From contig NZ_VORB01000007.1 of NCBI RefSeq assembly GCF_007995015.1, positions 1-64,000 on the forward strand: DNA of 64,000 nt. Reading direction: 5' to 3'. This document shows positions 53,392-62,533 of the stretch, piece after piece. Both the position numbers and the translations under genes were made by a program. Position 1 is the first letter of the stretch. Every line of letters begins with the position of its first letter. The stretch comes from Luteibaculum oceani (GTDB lineage Bacteria; Bacteroidota; Bacteroidia; Flavobacteriales_D; Luteibaculaceae). The notes under the pieces were generated by a model. That model had not been told where the DNA came from. It saw only the letters and a list, made by a program, of their open reading frames with translations, and searched no databases.

Positions 53392-55908
53392 TTATTTTTT
53401 AGTCGGAAGGGCTAAACACTTTACTTTTTCCGAATTGGAAGTGATAATGAAAACCTCGCCTTGCTCAACAAAAGGGGTGACCAATGCACTAGAGATTTGC
53501 TCATTGATTAGCGCTTCTAACTCGAAGTTTTTAGTCAGTATTTGGCTTTTACTTTCCTTGAGGGAGTTAACAATAATTGGGTAATCTGCATCTCCCGTTT
53601 CGATAAAGGGAAATTTTACATCGTTAGAGCTGAAAACAATGCTTAGTTTCTCGTCTAACAGGTGCAGGTGGTCATCTGCCAATACCGCCCAGTATTCTTT
53701 AGATCCAATTCTTAGTTTGGAGCTTTGTACGGCATCCGCAAACTCGCGCTTTACCACGCTGTTTACTTTTCCATTTAAATATTGGGTAATAAAATGTCCT
53801 TGAGCATTTACATATTCAATGCGCGAAGAAGAAATATCTCTCCCCTTGATTACGTGGTATTCCCCAATAGCCGCAGTTAATTTTACCGAGTTCTCGTATC
53901 TAATTTGTCCCCTTCTATTTAATACGTAGACCAAACCGCCTTCGTCAATTACCACCAGGTAGTCTTTATTTCCGATGCGCAGGTAGTGAGGTTTTTGAAC
54001 CACCTTGTTTTCGGTGGTGAAATTTTCCCAGCCGGTGGTTGGCTTTCCGTCTAGGCTATAATTTCTTATTTCTTTTCCCGCCGCAACTATTATTCGGTAG
54101 TCTTTATCGAGGTCGTAGTCTACCACCAGAGCAGGCGAAGTGAAATTCTCATTACTTCTTACTGGGAAGGGGTGTACATCATTACCGTTTCTTGCTATAA
54201 GCTCCAAACTATTTTGCGTGTTGAAGAAATATTGCAGTTTCCCATTTTTAAATCGATCTATCTGTATGGGGTAACGCAGCGGAACGTGCACCACATTTTT
54301 CTTGAAAATTTGTCGTCCTCCTTTACTTAAAAGTTGAATGAACCCTTTGTTATCGCACAGAAGGATTTCGTTTTCGGAGGTGTAGTGATTTTTAACGGCC
54401 AGGGGTTTTAATTGCAGATCGGTCTCCAAATTATAATTCCAAATAGGAAGGTGTTCCGTTTTTAACTCGGTGTGACCAAACTTGTAAAATACCTCTTCGT
54501 AAAACTTGTTATCCTTTAAGTAAGAAAATACTGCAGCGCTGTATTGGGTAGATTCTATAAGCCCTCGAAGCAGTTCATTATTGCCAGTATAGCTGTTGCT
54601 GAAAACAAGTTTGATGTAGGATCCGGTTAAGTTAATTTCCTGGTGTACATCTTGGAACAGGCTCCAGTTTTTAAGGGTTTTCCCCGAAATTACTTTGTCG
54701 ATAAGGTCTTTTAGAATTTCCTTACTCGCAGAGAAGTAATGCAAATCATTAAGGCTAAGGTGCCATAACTGCTTTGTTTCGGCAAGGGGATTAATAGTGG
54801 TTCCCAACTCCGAGTTTACCTGGTTTAGCGTAATTCCTCGGTATTTTTCTTCGGCATTTAATTTCCAGGCATCGGGTAAGCTCCCTTCTTGCTGTACGCA
54901 AAAAATGGTAGCTCCATCCAAATTAAAGTTGGCCATTTCAAGCCCAAAAACATCGCTTAAAATTCCTTCCTCCAGCAAGGAGTTAGCAAAATTGGATTTG
55001 CCATTTTTCTCCTCAAGTAAAGACAAATAGCTGTCCCACGAGGCTATGGTTCTCCAAATTAAATGGTGTATTTCGCTAGGTAGGTCTTCTATTATCGTTG
55101 GAGCAATAGAGGGGGCGGTAGATGAAAAGTAAGCAGGGTGTTTATTTCCAGGTTCCGAAATTCCTGCCAGGCGCAAATGGTCTGTACCCAATTTTACATC
55201 CAAACAGGTTTTGGTAGCCAATTCCTCTTTAAAAATTAATGGGTGGCTAAAAATATCCTCGTGGAGTTGCGACCATTTTTTTGGTTGGATATAAATATGT
55301 CCTACCTCTTTTTTACCGCGAGTTCCACGTAGACTTAGCCAGTAATTTGGAAGTTTACTTTCGTCAATATCAGCTTCATTCCACCTAATAAACTCCTTTA
55401 TGGTTTCGATTCCAGATGAAAGTACAATGCGGTGTTTGTCGTATTTGCTGTAAAAGAAGGGGTTGCTATCTACCTGTAATTCGTTAATAGCTATTCCTTC
55501 GTAACTCGAAACGGAATGGCTTCCGTATTGCTGAAGGGAGTCCAGAATTACGTTGGGATAGGTGGCGTATACTTGGATTAAAAAATCCAGGGTGTTTTTG
55601 CCCCGAATGTGAAATGATAAGGTGCTTGGGCCAGAGAATTCCTCTTCTGCCTCGGTATTTTGAATGAGATTGGGAAGTAGGGTGTTAAGCGTGGTTTTTT
55701 TAACCGTATTCCAAAGGAATTTTGAATCTTTTAAATTGGAATAAAGCGATTTTGGGTGATTGCTTTCTATGAGTAAAAAAGCGCTATTGGGAACTGCTTT
55801 TGTTAAATCTATTTCACTTCGAATTTCCGCCTCCTTCAATTGGGAGAAAAAGGTTGCTATGCAAATTACAATGGCTAAACCTATGAGTGCGGGGATTATT
55901 TTTTTCAT
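53392..55908 (-). CDS. Membrane-anchored protein with N-terminal DUF3352-like and C-terminal propeller-like regions
   Basis: An 838-residue protein with one N-terminal hydrophobic anchor (IPALIGLAIVICIATFF) and no cleavage site, so it probably hangs in the periplasm. Residues about 35-480 (AVPNSAFLLIESNHPKSLY, GTTINPLAETKQLWHLSLNDL) resemble the loosely conserved DUF3352-type region. Residues about 498-835 hold short beta repeats with a DxG turn (LLCDNKGFIQLLSKGGR, IVVAAGKEIRNYSLDGKP, LVVIDEGGLVYVLNRRGQ), a PQQ-like propeller. Function unknown. It is 6 bp from rnhB and heads the barrel/lipoprotein set. Confidence 0.7.
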   Translation of the reverse strand: MKKIIPALIGLAIVICIATFFSQLKEAEIRSEIDLTKAVPNSAFLLIESNHPKSLYSNLKDSKFLWNTVKKTTLNTLLPNLIQNTEAEEEFSGPSTLSFHIRGKNTLDFLIQVYATYPNVILDSLQQYGSHSVSSYEGIAINELQVDSNPFFYSKYDKHRIVLSSGIETIKEFIRWNEADIDESKLPNYWLSLRGTRGKKEVGHIYIQPKKWSQLHEDIFSHPLIFKEELATKTCLDVKLGTDHLRLAGISEPGNKHPAYFSSTAPSIAPTIIEDLPSEIHHLIWRTIASWDSYLSLLEEKNGKSNFANSLLEEGILSDVFGLEMANFNLDGATIFCVQQEGSLPDAWKLNAEEKYRGITLNQVNSELGTTINPLAETKQLWHLSLNDLHYFSASKEILKDLIDKVISGKTLKNWSLFQDVHQEINLTGSYIKLVFSNSYTGNNELLRGLIESTQYSAAVFSYLKDNKFYEEVFYKFGHTELKTEHLPIWNYNLETDLQLKPLAVKNHYTSENEILLCDNKGFIQLLSKGGRQIFKKNVVHVPLRYPIQIDRFKNGKLQYFFNTQNSLELIARNGNDVHPFPVRSNENFTSPALVVDYDLDKDYRIIVAAGKEIRNYSLDGKPTTGWENFTTENKVVQKPHYLRIGNKDYLVVIDEGGLVYVLNRRGQIRYENSVKLTAAIGEYHVIKGRDISSSRIEYVNAQGHFITQYLNGKVNSVVKREFADAVQSSKLRIGSKEYWAVLADDHLHLLDEKLSIVFSSNDVKFPFIETGDADYPIIVNSLKESKSQILTKNFELEALINEQISSALVTPFVEQGEVFIITSNSEKVKCLALPTKK

Positions 55909-55914
55909 GAAATG

Positions 55915-56514
55915 TTACTGAAAAGCGATTTCTAGTTGGGGTAATAAAGTAAAGGATTTTCTATGGTGTATGCAGGCGCCAATTTCGGCAATTGCCTGGC
56001 GGTGTTTTTTGGTGGGATACCCCTTGTTTGATTTCCACTGATACTGTGGAAAATCGGCATCTAATTTTTCCATGTACGCATCGCGGTAGGTTTTTGCGAG
56101 AATAGAAGCGGCCGCGATGTTGGCAAATTTTCCATCGCCTTTAATAATGCATTGGTGAAGAACATCGGGGTAGGGGTTAAATCGGTTTCCATCAACCGCT
56201 ATCATTTCGGGCTTAATGGGAAGCGCATCTATAGCTCTATGCATTGCTGTAAATGAGGCATTGAGGATATTTATTTTGTCTATTTCCTCTGGGGATACAA
56301 ATGCCACCGCGTAGTGCAGCGCTTCTTCTTCAATCTTATTGCGTAAAAGCTTTCTTTTTTTCTCCGATAACTTTTTGGAGTCGTTTAAATCCGAAATGTC
56401 AAACTGTTGAGGTAAAATAACAGCGGCAGCAACCACGGGGCCAGCTAAACACCCACGTCCGGCTTCGTCGCAGCCCACTTCCAAATTACTTTCACTCACT
56501 TGTAGCTTAAGCAT
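55915..56514 (-). CDS. rnhB: Ribonuclease HII
   Basis: A 199-residue RNase HII, which removes ribonucleotides from DNA and RNA primers. The acidic tetrad is visible as Asp16 and Glu17 in GCDEAGRGCLAGPV, Asp108 in AVDGNRF and Asp127 in KGDGKFANIAAASILAK. The start at 56514 overlaps the end of the preceding glycosyltransferase by 8 bp, and the next gene follows after 6 bp, so it is embedded in an envelope operon without an evident functional link. Confidence 0.96.
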   Translation of the reverse strand: MLKLQVSESNLEVGCDEAGRGCLAGPVVAAAVILPQQFDISDLNDSKKLSEKKRKLLRNKIEEEALHYAVAFVSPEEIDKINILNASFTAMHRAIDALPIKPEMIAVDGNRFNPYPDVLHQCIIKGDGKFANIAAASILAKTYRDAYMEKLDADFPQYQWKSNKGYPTKKHRQAIAEIGACIHHRKSFTLLPQLEIAFQ

Positions 56515-57634
56515 TTTTGGCGGTGTTTTTTATAATTTCCCAGGTAAACTTGCTGGCAAGATCCCAGGAAAACTGTTGACATTTTTCAAGTCCTCTTTTT
56601 ACCACACGAGATCTAAATTTCGAATCCATAGAAAGTTGGTGCATTTGATGGGCCACTTCCTCTGCATTGTTTTGATCTACCATAATTGCAGCTTCTTCTC
56701 CAATTTCTGAAAGCGCCGAATTGTTGGCAGCTATTACCGGACAACCGCAAGACATGGCTTCTACAATGGGTAATCCAAATCCTTCGAAATGACTTAAAAC
56801 CAAGGTTCCAATGGCCGATTGGTAGGCCGATACCAATTCTTCGGTTTCCAACCTGTCGGTAAAAATAATGTCCTTAGAGAAAGGCGAATTTTTCACTGCA
56901 TTTTCCATGCTTTCAGACCACCACTTTTTTCTTCCAGCCAATACTAGCTTTGTATCGGGAACCTCTTTTAACTTTCTGTAAAGGTTAAAAGCCGAAACAA
57001 TTCCCTCGATATTTTTCCTTGGATGTAATGTTCCAACATGTAGAAAAAAGGGTTTGCCTTTGGTGTATTTTTCGGTGAATAAAGCGGGCTTTTCCGAGGC
57101 GTTGAAAACTTTTCTAATGCCGTTGTAAATGGTAGAAATTTTACTTTCAGAAATGCGGTAGCGCTTTACAATATCTTGTTTCGAAAAGTCGGAAACGGTA
57201 ATGATATGGTCTGACCAGCTGGCGTATTTTGGAAAAAAATGCTGGTAGTAAAATCGCTCGGCTTTAGGAAGGCTATCTGGAAAATGCTCGAAATTTAAAT
57301 CGTGAATTACATTTACTAGTGGAGTTGTATCTCTAGGGGGCAAGTATCCTTCTGGGCTGTAAAATACATCGGGTTTATTTTTCTTTAACCACCATCTAAC
57401 CCTAAGGTGAAACCATATAAAATACAGAATCGGATGTCGGGCTTGAGGGGAAAGGATAACCGGTGTTACATTATTGCCGTAGATGAAATTGGGATTCGGG
57501 GTGCGGTCGAAAAGGAAATAAAATTGAACCGTAGGATGTTCTGTCACCAAGCGTTGTAGTACTTCGTGGGCATAGTATCCTATTCCGTCTAATTTATTAC
57601 TTACCAGTAACCTGGTGTTAACTGCAATTCTCAA
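56507..57634 (-). CDS. Glycosyltransferase family 4 protein
   Basis: A 375-residue GT4. From the chosen start it begins MRIAVNTRLLVSNKLDGIGYYAHEVL with the acceptor-domain glycine, then VIHDLNFEHFP and ITVSDFSKQDIVKRY; the donor domain has FLHVGTLHPRKNIEGIVSAF and the E-x7-E-like LSHFEGFGLPIVEAMSCGCPVI. The longer frame to TTG 57676 adds 14 residues not seen in relatives, and TTG at 57634 gives the conserved beginning; neither start is ATG. Divergent from the flippase gene, consistent with a role in the same surface-glycan pathway. Donor sugar unknown. Confidence 0.86.
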   Translation of the reverse strand: MRIAVNTRLLVSNKLDGIGYYAHEVLQRLVTEHPTVQFYFLFDRTPNPNFIYGNNVTPVILSPQARHPILYFIWFHLRVRWWLKKNKPDVFYSPEGYLPPRDTTPLVNVIHDLNFEHFPDSLPKAERFYYQHFFPKYASWSDHIITVSDFSKQDIVKRYRISESKISTIYNGIRKVFNASEKPALFTEKYTKGKPFFLHVGTLHPRKNIEGIVSAFNLYRKLKEVPDTKLVLAGRKKWWSESMENAVKNSPFSKDIIFTDRLETEELVSAYQSAIGTLVLSHFEGFGLPIVEAMSCGCPVIAANNSALSEIGEEAAIMVDQNNAEEVAHQMHQLSMDSKFRSRVVKRGLEKCQQFSWDLASKFTWEIIKNTAKNA

Positions 57635-57719
57635 TTTCTGGCTAATTGCGCACGAAAATACTTGGAAATTAACCAAGCTACAAGGAAATCATTTATTTTG
57701 CCCTTTGCTGAGGAAGACT

Positions 57720-59159
57720 ATGCGAGCGAAGTTTTTATCCAATCTTTTTTTATTGCTCATTCTAAACCTAATTGTAAAGCCGTTTTGGCTGTTAGGGGTA
57801 GATAGAGAGGTGCAAAATGTATTGGGTCCAGAGCAATACGGAACCTATTTCGCCCTGCTAAATTTTTCCATTCTTTTTAGTGCGCTTTTAGATTTTGGGG
57901 TTTCTGCCTACAACAATAGAAATATTGCCCAGCACCAGTTTTTGCTGAGTAAGTATTTCCCCAAGCTCATTACCATAAAGCTGGCTCTTGCCTTTTTGTA
58001 CACCCTTGTAATGCTGGTTTTGGCATTCATTTTAGGGTATAAGGAGGATGTCATCCAACTGCTGTTGGTTCTCGCTTTAAATCAGGTATTAATTTCTCTG
58101 ATACTTTTTCTTAGATCTAACCTTACGGCCTTGCTGCTATTTAAAAAGGACAGTGTAATTTCTGTTGCCGATAAGGTGTTACTCATTTTATTTTGTGGAG
58201 GGCTGCTACTGTATAAAGATGGAGTTTACCTGAGTATTTGGTCCTTTATTTTGGCGCAAACTGTGGCGTATGGATTAAGTGCGCTACTGGCTTTCTTATT
58301 TCTATGGGGGCAAATGCGCTTAAAACGTCCCAGCTTTAATACCCAGTCATACATCGCCATAATTAAGGAAAGCTATCCCTACGCAATTTTGGTTCTCCTT
58401 ATGGCATTGTATTCCCGAACCGATGCATTGATGCTAGAGCGTCTATTGCCCAATGGCGCAACGCAGGCTGGAATTTACGCCCAGGGATACAGAATTCTAG
58501 AGGCTTTTAGCATGATAGCCTATTTGTTTTCCACCCTGTTGCTACCCCTTTTTGCCAAAATGCTAAAACAACGCTCCGATGTGTCTGATTTGGTACAAAG
58601 CGCATTAAAGCTGCTTTATGTTTTTAGTATAGGCGTTTCCATTACCTGCTTTTTGTTTTCGGGGTTAATTATTAATCTCCTTTACGAGCAGGATACCCAA
58701 CAATCGATTGAGGTATTTGGCTTTTTAATATTCTCACTGATCCCAATAGCCTTAACCTACATTTTTGGAACGCTGTTAACCGCTGGAGGTAAGCTCAGGT
58801 TTTTAAATCAAATGGCCGTAGGTGGAGTGGTGCTCAACCTGATTTTGAATTTCATTTTAATTCCAAAGTATCAGGCTTCAGGTGCCGTAGTTGCCACCTT
58901 GTTTACGCAGGGAATAACGGCTGCCGTTCAGCTTATTATGTGTTTTAAGTACTACCCATTAAAGTTAGAGGCATCGTTAAAGTGGAAACTGATCGTTTTC
59001 CCTGTTCTAGTAGTACTTATTGGACTTTTTGTTCAATCGCTTGAATTTCACCTTTGGTCGGTAGTGCTCATGCTTGGTGGAGTATTGGCGTTGGGGGTAA
59101 TTATGGGACTTCTAAATCCAAAAGCTGTAGTACAGCTGGTAAAAAGCAGGGACAAATAA
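57720..59159 (+). CDS. Polysaccharide/lipid-linked oligosaccharide flippase (Wzx/MATE-like)
   Basis: A 479-residue membrane protein with about 12-14 helices and the flippase-family pattern LGPEQYGTYFALLNFSILFSALLDFGVSAYNNRNIAQ, then SYPYAILVLLMALYSRTDALMLERLL. Such proteins move undecaprenyl-linked repeat units across the inner membrane. The frame is open to a GTG at 57615 that would overlap the divergent glycosyltransferase; ATG at 57720 (MRAKFLSNLF) is the better start. Followed by a chain-length gene and a ligase-like gene, the usual Wzx/Wzy set without its glycosyltransferase cluster. Confidence 0.88.
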   Translation: MRAKFLSNLFLLLILNLIVKPFWLLGVDREVQNVLGPEQYGTYFALLNFSILFSALLDFGVSAYNNRNIAQHQFLLSKYFPKLITIKLALAFLYTLVMLVLAFILGYKEDVIQLLLVLALNQVLISLILFLRSNLTALLLFKKDSVISVADKVLLILFCGGLLLYKDGVYLSIWSFILAQTVAYGLSALLAFLFLWGQMRLKRPSFNTQSYIAIIKESYPYAILVLLMALYSRTDALMLERLLPNGATQAGIYAQGYRILEAFSMIAYLFSTLLLPLFAKMLKQRSDVSDLVQSALKLLYVFSIGVSITCFLFSGLIINLLYEQDTQQSIEVFGFLIFSLIPIALTYIFGTLLTAGGKLRFLNQMAVGGVVLNLILNFILIPKYQASGAVVATLFTQGITAAVQLIMCFKYYPLKLEASLKWKLIVFPVLVVLIGLFVQSLEFHLWSVVLMLGGVLALGVIMGLLNPKAVVQLVKSRDK

Positions 59160-59183
59160 CCTTCGATAACTCGAGGATATAGT

Positions 59184-59191
59184 TACTTTTG
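59184..59191 (+). promoter_or_regulatory. Bacteroidota-type promoter for the Wzz-like gene
   Basis: TACTTTTG matches TAnnTTTG, 30 bp upstream of the ATG at 59222. The in-frame TTG at 59189 is part of this element. Confidence 0.6.
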
Positions 59192-59221
59192 CCAGCAATT
59201 ATTTACCATAGCTGGAAACTT

Positions 59222-60169
59222 ATGCAAGAGCAGTTTTCTTTTGGGGACATCGTTCCATTGATTCGTAAAAACTTTAAAGTAATAGCAGGTTTAACCATCC
59301 TAGCCGGGGTATTGGCTGGAATTTTTTCCGGTCCAAGTTTTATCAAGCCTAGGTTTAAATCTTCCGCTATTGTTTATCCATCTAACCTTTCGCCCTACAG
59401 TAAGGAAACCAGAACCGAGCAGTTGATTCAACTTTTGCAAAGCTCTGATATCCGAGATACCCTGGTTAAAAAGTTCGATTTGTATAAAAAATACGAAATC
59501 GAAGCAGGGAAACCGGGAGCAAAGTTTGAGGTGGAAAAAGCTTACAACGATTTTGTAGGGATAAATAAAACCAAGTTCGAGTCTATAGAAATTAACGTAG
59601 AGGATTATAGCCCAGATACGGCCATGCTTATGGTTAGGGAGATAATTACTCAGGTTAACTTAAAAGCAAGAAAGCTACAGCGCGAAAAGTCAGCAGAAAT
59701 TTTGGTGATGACGGGTGAGCAAATTGATTATTACGAAGCTCATTTAGATAGCGTTGAGAAAAGGCTTAACGAGTTAAGAGAACAATATGGCCTGCTTGAT
59801 TACGAAACGCAAACTCAAGAGGTAACACAAGGATACTTTAGGGTGGCGGCTGCAGGAAAAGGCGGTGAGGCAAAAAGAAAAGCAGAGAAAATCTTAGAAG
59901 GGCTTGCCAAGCATGGTGGTGAATTCCAAAGATTAAGCGTTTTAAAAGAATTGGGAGAGGAAGAGCTGGCAGAGCTTTACACCGAAAACCAATCAGCCTT
60001 AAACGACATTAATAAAAAGCTTACATATACCAATGAGGTGGTATCACCAGCGGTTCCAGATAAAAAATCTTATCCAATTCGTTGGTTAATTGTATTTACT
60101 GCTGTTTTTGCAACGGCATTGTTTAGCACGCTTCTTCTACTTGTATTTAACGCAAGTAAGTCTTGGTAA
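59222..60169 (+). CDS. Polysaccharide chain-length determinant (Wzz-like)
   Basis: A 315-residue inner-membrane protein with a helix near each end (about 18-38 VIAGLTILAGVLAGIF, and about 283-305) and a periplasmic region between that is mostly helical, with coiled-coil-prone stretches (EAHLDSVEKRLNELREQYGLL). This is the polysaccharide co-polymerase topology that sets chain length. It lacks a C-terminal tyrosine-kinase domain. Its stop overlaps the ligase-like gene by 7 bp. ATG at 59222 is preferred to the TTG in the promoter. Confidence 0.83.
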   Translation: MQEQFSFGDIVPLIRKNFKVIAGLTILAGVLAGIFSGPSFIKPRFKSSAIVYPSNLSPYSKETRTEQLIQLLQSSDIRDTLVKKFDLYKKYEIEAGKPGAKFEVEKAYNDFVGINKTKFESIEINVEDYSPDTAMLMVREIITQVNLKARKLQREKSAEILVMTGEQIDYYEAHLDSVEKRLNELREQYGLLDYETQTQEVTQGYFRVAAAGKGGEAKRKAEKILEGLAKHGGEFQRLSVLKELGEEELAELYTENQSALNDINKKLTYTNEVVSPAVPDKKSYPIRWLIVFTAVFATALFSTLLLLVFNASKSW

Positions 60170-61605
60170 AACACATTAAGGAAAATAAGGCAATCTGGCT
60201 TACCGTAGCTTTCTTGGTGGTAAACGTAGCTTTACTCACCCAGGAAGTGTTATGGGGATGGGCGCTTCCGGCCGTTTTGGCAATAGCGCTTATCGCTATT
60301 TATAAGTACGATTGGCTTATTGCTTTTTGTGTTTTTGCAACCCCTCTGTCTTTCAATTTCGAGGAGTTGGATTTGGGAGGAGTTGGATTCTTTTTTCCAA
60401 CCGAACCCATATTTTTTGGACTGCTTATTCTGGCGCTTATGCAAACTATAGTGCGCAGTCCGGTGTCAGCTAGCTTTGCTAAACACCACGTTTCACTGGT
60501 TATTTTGTTTGGCCTCTTTTGGATGGGGGTTTGCACCTATGCCAGTACCATGCCTATTGTTTCTCTTAAGTATTTTATAGCGAGATTATGGTTTGTAGTG
60601 GTGCTGTTCTTTTTAACGGGGCAGATATTTAAGCAGCATAAAAAAATAGAGGTGTTTTTATGGTTGTATATGGGGCCGCTTTGTTTGGTGGTTCTTCATT
60701 CCATTTACAACCTATCAACCGATTCTTTTACTGACATGGCCGCCCACTGGGCTAGTCAGCCTTTTTTCAAGGATCACACCTCCTATGGTGCGGTGTTGGC
60801 TATGTATATCCCCGCAGCCATAATTTTGGCATTAAGACCTTCGAGATCCATTTTAATAAAGGCATTAAAAATTACCGTAGCGGTAATCCTTTTTGCTGGA
60901 GTTATTTTCTCCTATACAAGGGCAGCCTGGGTGAGCTTAGTAGGAGCTCTGGGAGTGTACGTAATTCTTAAGTTAAAGATTAAGTTTTCGGTAGTTGCAA
61001 CCGGAATCGTAATGGTACTGGGTTTATATTTTATCTATCAAGATCAGATTTTAGAAAGCCTGGAGAAAAACGAAAAAGAATCTTCAGAAGAGCTCGTCGA
61101 TCACGTAGAGTCTATTTCCAATATTAGTTCCGATGCCAGTAATTTGGAGCGTATAAATAGATGGAATTCAGCATTGCGTATGTTCTATAAAAAGCCAATC
61201 TTCGGTTTTGGACCAGGAACCTACATGTTTCAATATGCACCTTTTCAACGTGCGGATGAAAAAACCATCATCAGTACCAATTTTGGGGAGGTAGGTAATG
61301 CGCATAGCGAATACCTGGGTCCGCTTTCTGAGGGTGGATTTATGGGGATGCTTTCATTCGTAGCCCTGCTGATAGTAATTTTACGTTTGGGGCTAAATCT
61401 ATATTATCGCCTAGATCCAGGAGTTACAAGAGATATAGTAATGGCCCTACTGCTGGGATTAATCACTTACTTTATCCACGGTGTCTTAAATAACTATTTA
61501 GATACCGACAAGGCATCGGTTCCATTCTGGACCTTTATCGCAGCTTTGGTTGCCATCGATCTTTGGCACAGCAAGAATAATAAGGAGGAAGAAACGGCTG
61601 GGTAG
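60163..61605 (+). CDS. O-antigen polymerase/ligase family membrane protein
   Basis: A 480-residue protein with about twelve helices and a large periplasmic loop between about residues 295 and 385. Features of the WaaL/Wzy family are FSYTRAAWVSLVGALGVYVIL and FGFGPGTYMFQYAPFQRA ... NAHSEYLGPLSEGG, which contains the conserved HxxYL-type His-Ser-Glu-Tyr. These enzymes join or polymerise lipid-linked sugar chains. The start is TTG at 60163, overlapping the preceding stop by 7 bp; no ATG is near. A hairpin containing the stop codon ends the gene. Confidence 0.83.
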   Translation: MVKHIKENKAIWLTVAFLVVNVALLTQEVLWGWALPAVLAIALIAIYKYDWLIAFCVFATPLSFNFEELDLGGVGFFFPTEPIFFGLLILALMQTIVRSPVSASFAKHHVSLVILFGLFWMGVCTYASTMPIVSLKYFIARLWFVVVLFFLTGQIFKQHKKIEVFLWLYMGPLCLVVLHSIYNLSTDSFTDMAAHWASQPFFKDHTSYGAVLAMYIPAAIILALRPSRSILIKALKITVAVILFAGVIFSYTRAAWVSLVGALGVYVILKLKIKFSVVATGIVMVLGLYFIYQDQILESLEKNEKESSEELVDHVESISNISSDASNLERINRWNSALRMFYKKPIFGFGPGTYMFQYAPFQRADEKTIISTNFGEVGNAHSEYLGPLSEGGFMGMLSFVALLIVILRLGLNLYYRLDPGVTRDIVMALLLGLITYFIHGVLNNYLDTDKASVPFWTFIAALVAIDLWHSKNNKEEETAG

Positions 61606-61614
61606 CCCAGCGTT
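61597..61614 (+). terminator. Hairpin terminator with the stop codon as its loop
   Basis: GCTGGG (61597-61602), TAG, CCCAGC (61606-61611), then GTTTTAG. The loop is the stop codon of the ligase-like gene, and the convergent lpxD-like stop begins one base later at 61615. Confidence 0.65.
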
Positions 61615-62529
61615 TTAGTTTTTAGACAGCCTTTTTAGAACGGCAATCTCTTTCATTTTTTCACGTGCCTCAACGGCTGGAACACCGAAGTATTTTTTGG
61701 CACCTTCAATGCTTTTTGTTACCCCAGATTTCCCGAGAATTTCCGCAAAATCTCCTATGGTAACACCGCTAACCACGGCTACATTTCCCCATATGGTAAC
61801 GTTATTGCCAATGGTAACACAACCGGCAATAGCACTTTGAGCAGCCATCAAAACGTTTTCACCTAAAATGGTGTCATGACCAATGTGGATCATGTTGTCT
61901 AGCTTAGATCCCGAGCCAATAATGGTGTCGCTGGTAACGCCTTTGTCTATGGTGCAATTGGCTCCAATATCTACACGGTCTCCAATAACCACCCTTCCAC
62001 AGGAGTACATGGCATTGTGTTTACCGTCTTTTCTTTGATAATAAAATGCCGAAGCACCAATTACTGCATTGGCGTGAATTACTACATCATTTCCGACAAC
62101 AGTGCCGGGATATAATACCACTCCGGGGTATATGGTGCAATTTTCCCCTATCCTAACGTCGGTTCCAATTTTAACATCCTCCGCTATCCAGGTGTTTTTG
62201 CCACTAATGGCTTCGCTAGGGTGTGGGTGAAATCCTTTGGGAGGATTAAATGTTTTTCCTAGAAAGTTGAAAGCGTTACAAGGAGACTCGCAAATAATAA
62301 TGCCCTTTCCTTCGGGAATGGAAGCTACTTCTTTATCAATAAGGATTAGGGTAGCTGGGGAGTTGAGAACCTTTTCGTAGTACTTAGGATGATCTACAAA
62401 GGCGATATCACCAGCTTCAACTCGGTGAATTTCGTTTAAGCCGTACGCAAAAAGCGAATCGGGTCCCTTAAAGGTTCCCTTTACCAAATTGGCGATATCA
62501 CTCGCTTTTTGCGCCTGCTTAAATTTCAT
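61615..62529 (-). CDS. LpxD-like UDP-3-O-acylglucosamine N-acyltransferase
   Basis: A 304-residue left-handed beta-helix acyltransferase. Residues about 1-100 are an LpxD-type N-terminal uridine-binding domain, followed by hexapeptide repeats (about 105-275) with LDNMIHIGHDTILGENVLMAAQ carrying the catalytic-type His near residue 218. LpxD adds a 3-hydroxyacyl chain to UDP-3-O-acyl-glucosamine in lipid A synthesis. At 304 residues it is shorter than usual LpxD (about 340); Bacteroidota often encode such a second LpxD-like protein beside efp. Its stop is convergent with the ligase-like gene and efp starts 4 bp upstream, indicating one operon with lpxA. Confidence 0.85.
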   Translation of the reverse strand: MKFKQAQKASDIANLVKGTFKGPDSLFAYGLNEIHRVEAGDIAFVDHPKYYEKVLNSPATLILIDKEVASIPEGKGIIICESPCNAFNFLGKTFNPPKGFHPHPSEAISGKNTWIAEDVKIGTDVRIGENCTIYPGVVLYPGTVVGNDVVIHANAVIGASAFYYQRKDGKHNAMYSCGRVVIGDRVDIGANCTIDKGVTSDTIIGSGSKLDNMIHIGHDTILGENVLMAAQSAIAGCVTIGNNVTIWGNVAVVSGVTIGDFAEILGKSGVTKSIEGAKKYFGVPAVEAREKMKEIAVLKRLSKN

Positions 62530-62533
62530 AGTG

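Noticed and set aside
57615-57719. N-terminal extension of the flippase from GTG 57615
   Set aside because: It would overlap the divergent glycosyltransferase start, and the hydrophobic family N-terminus begins at ATG 57720.
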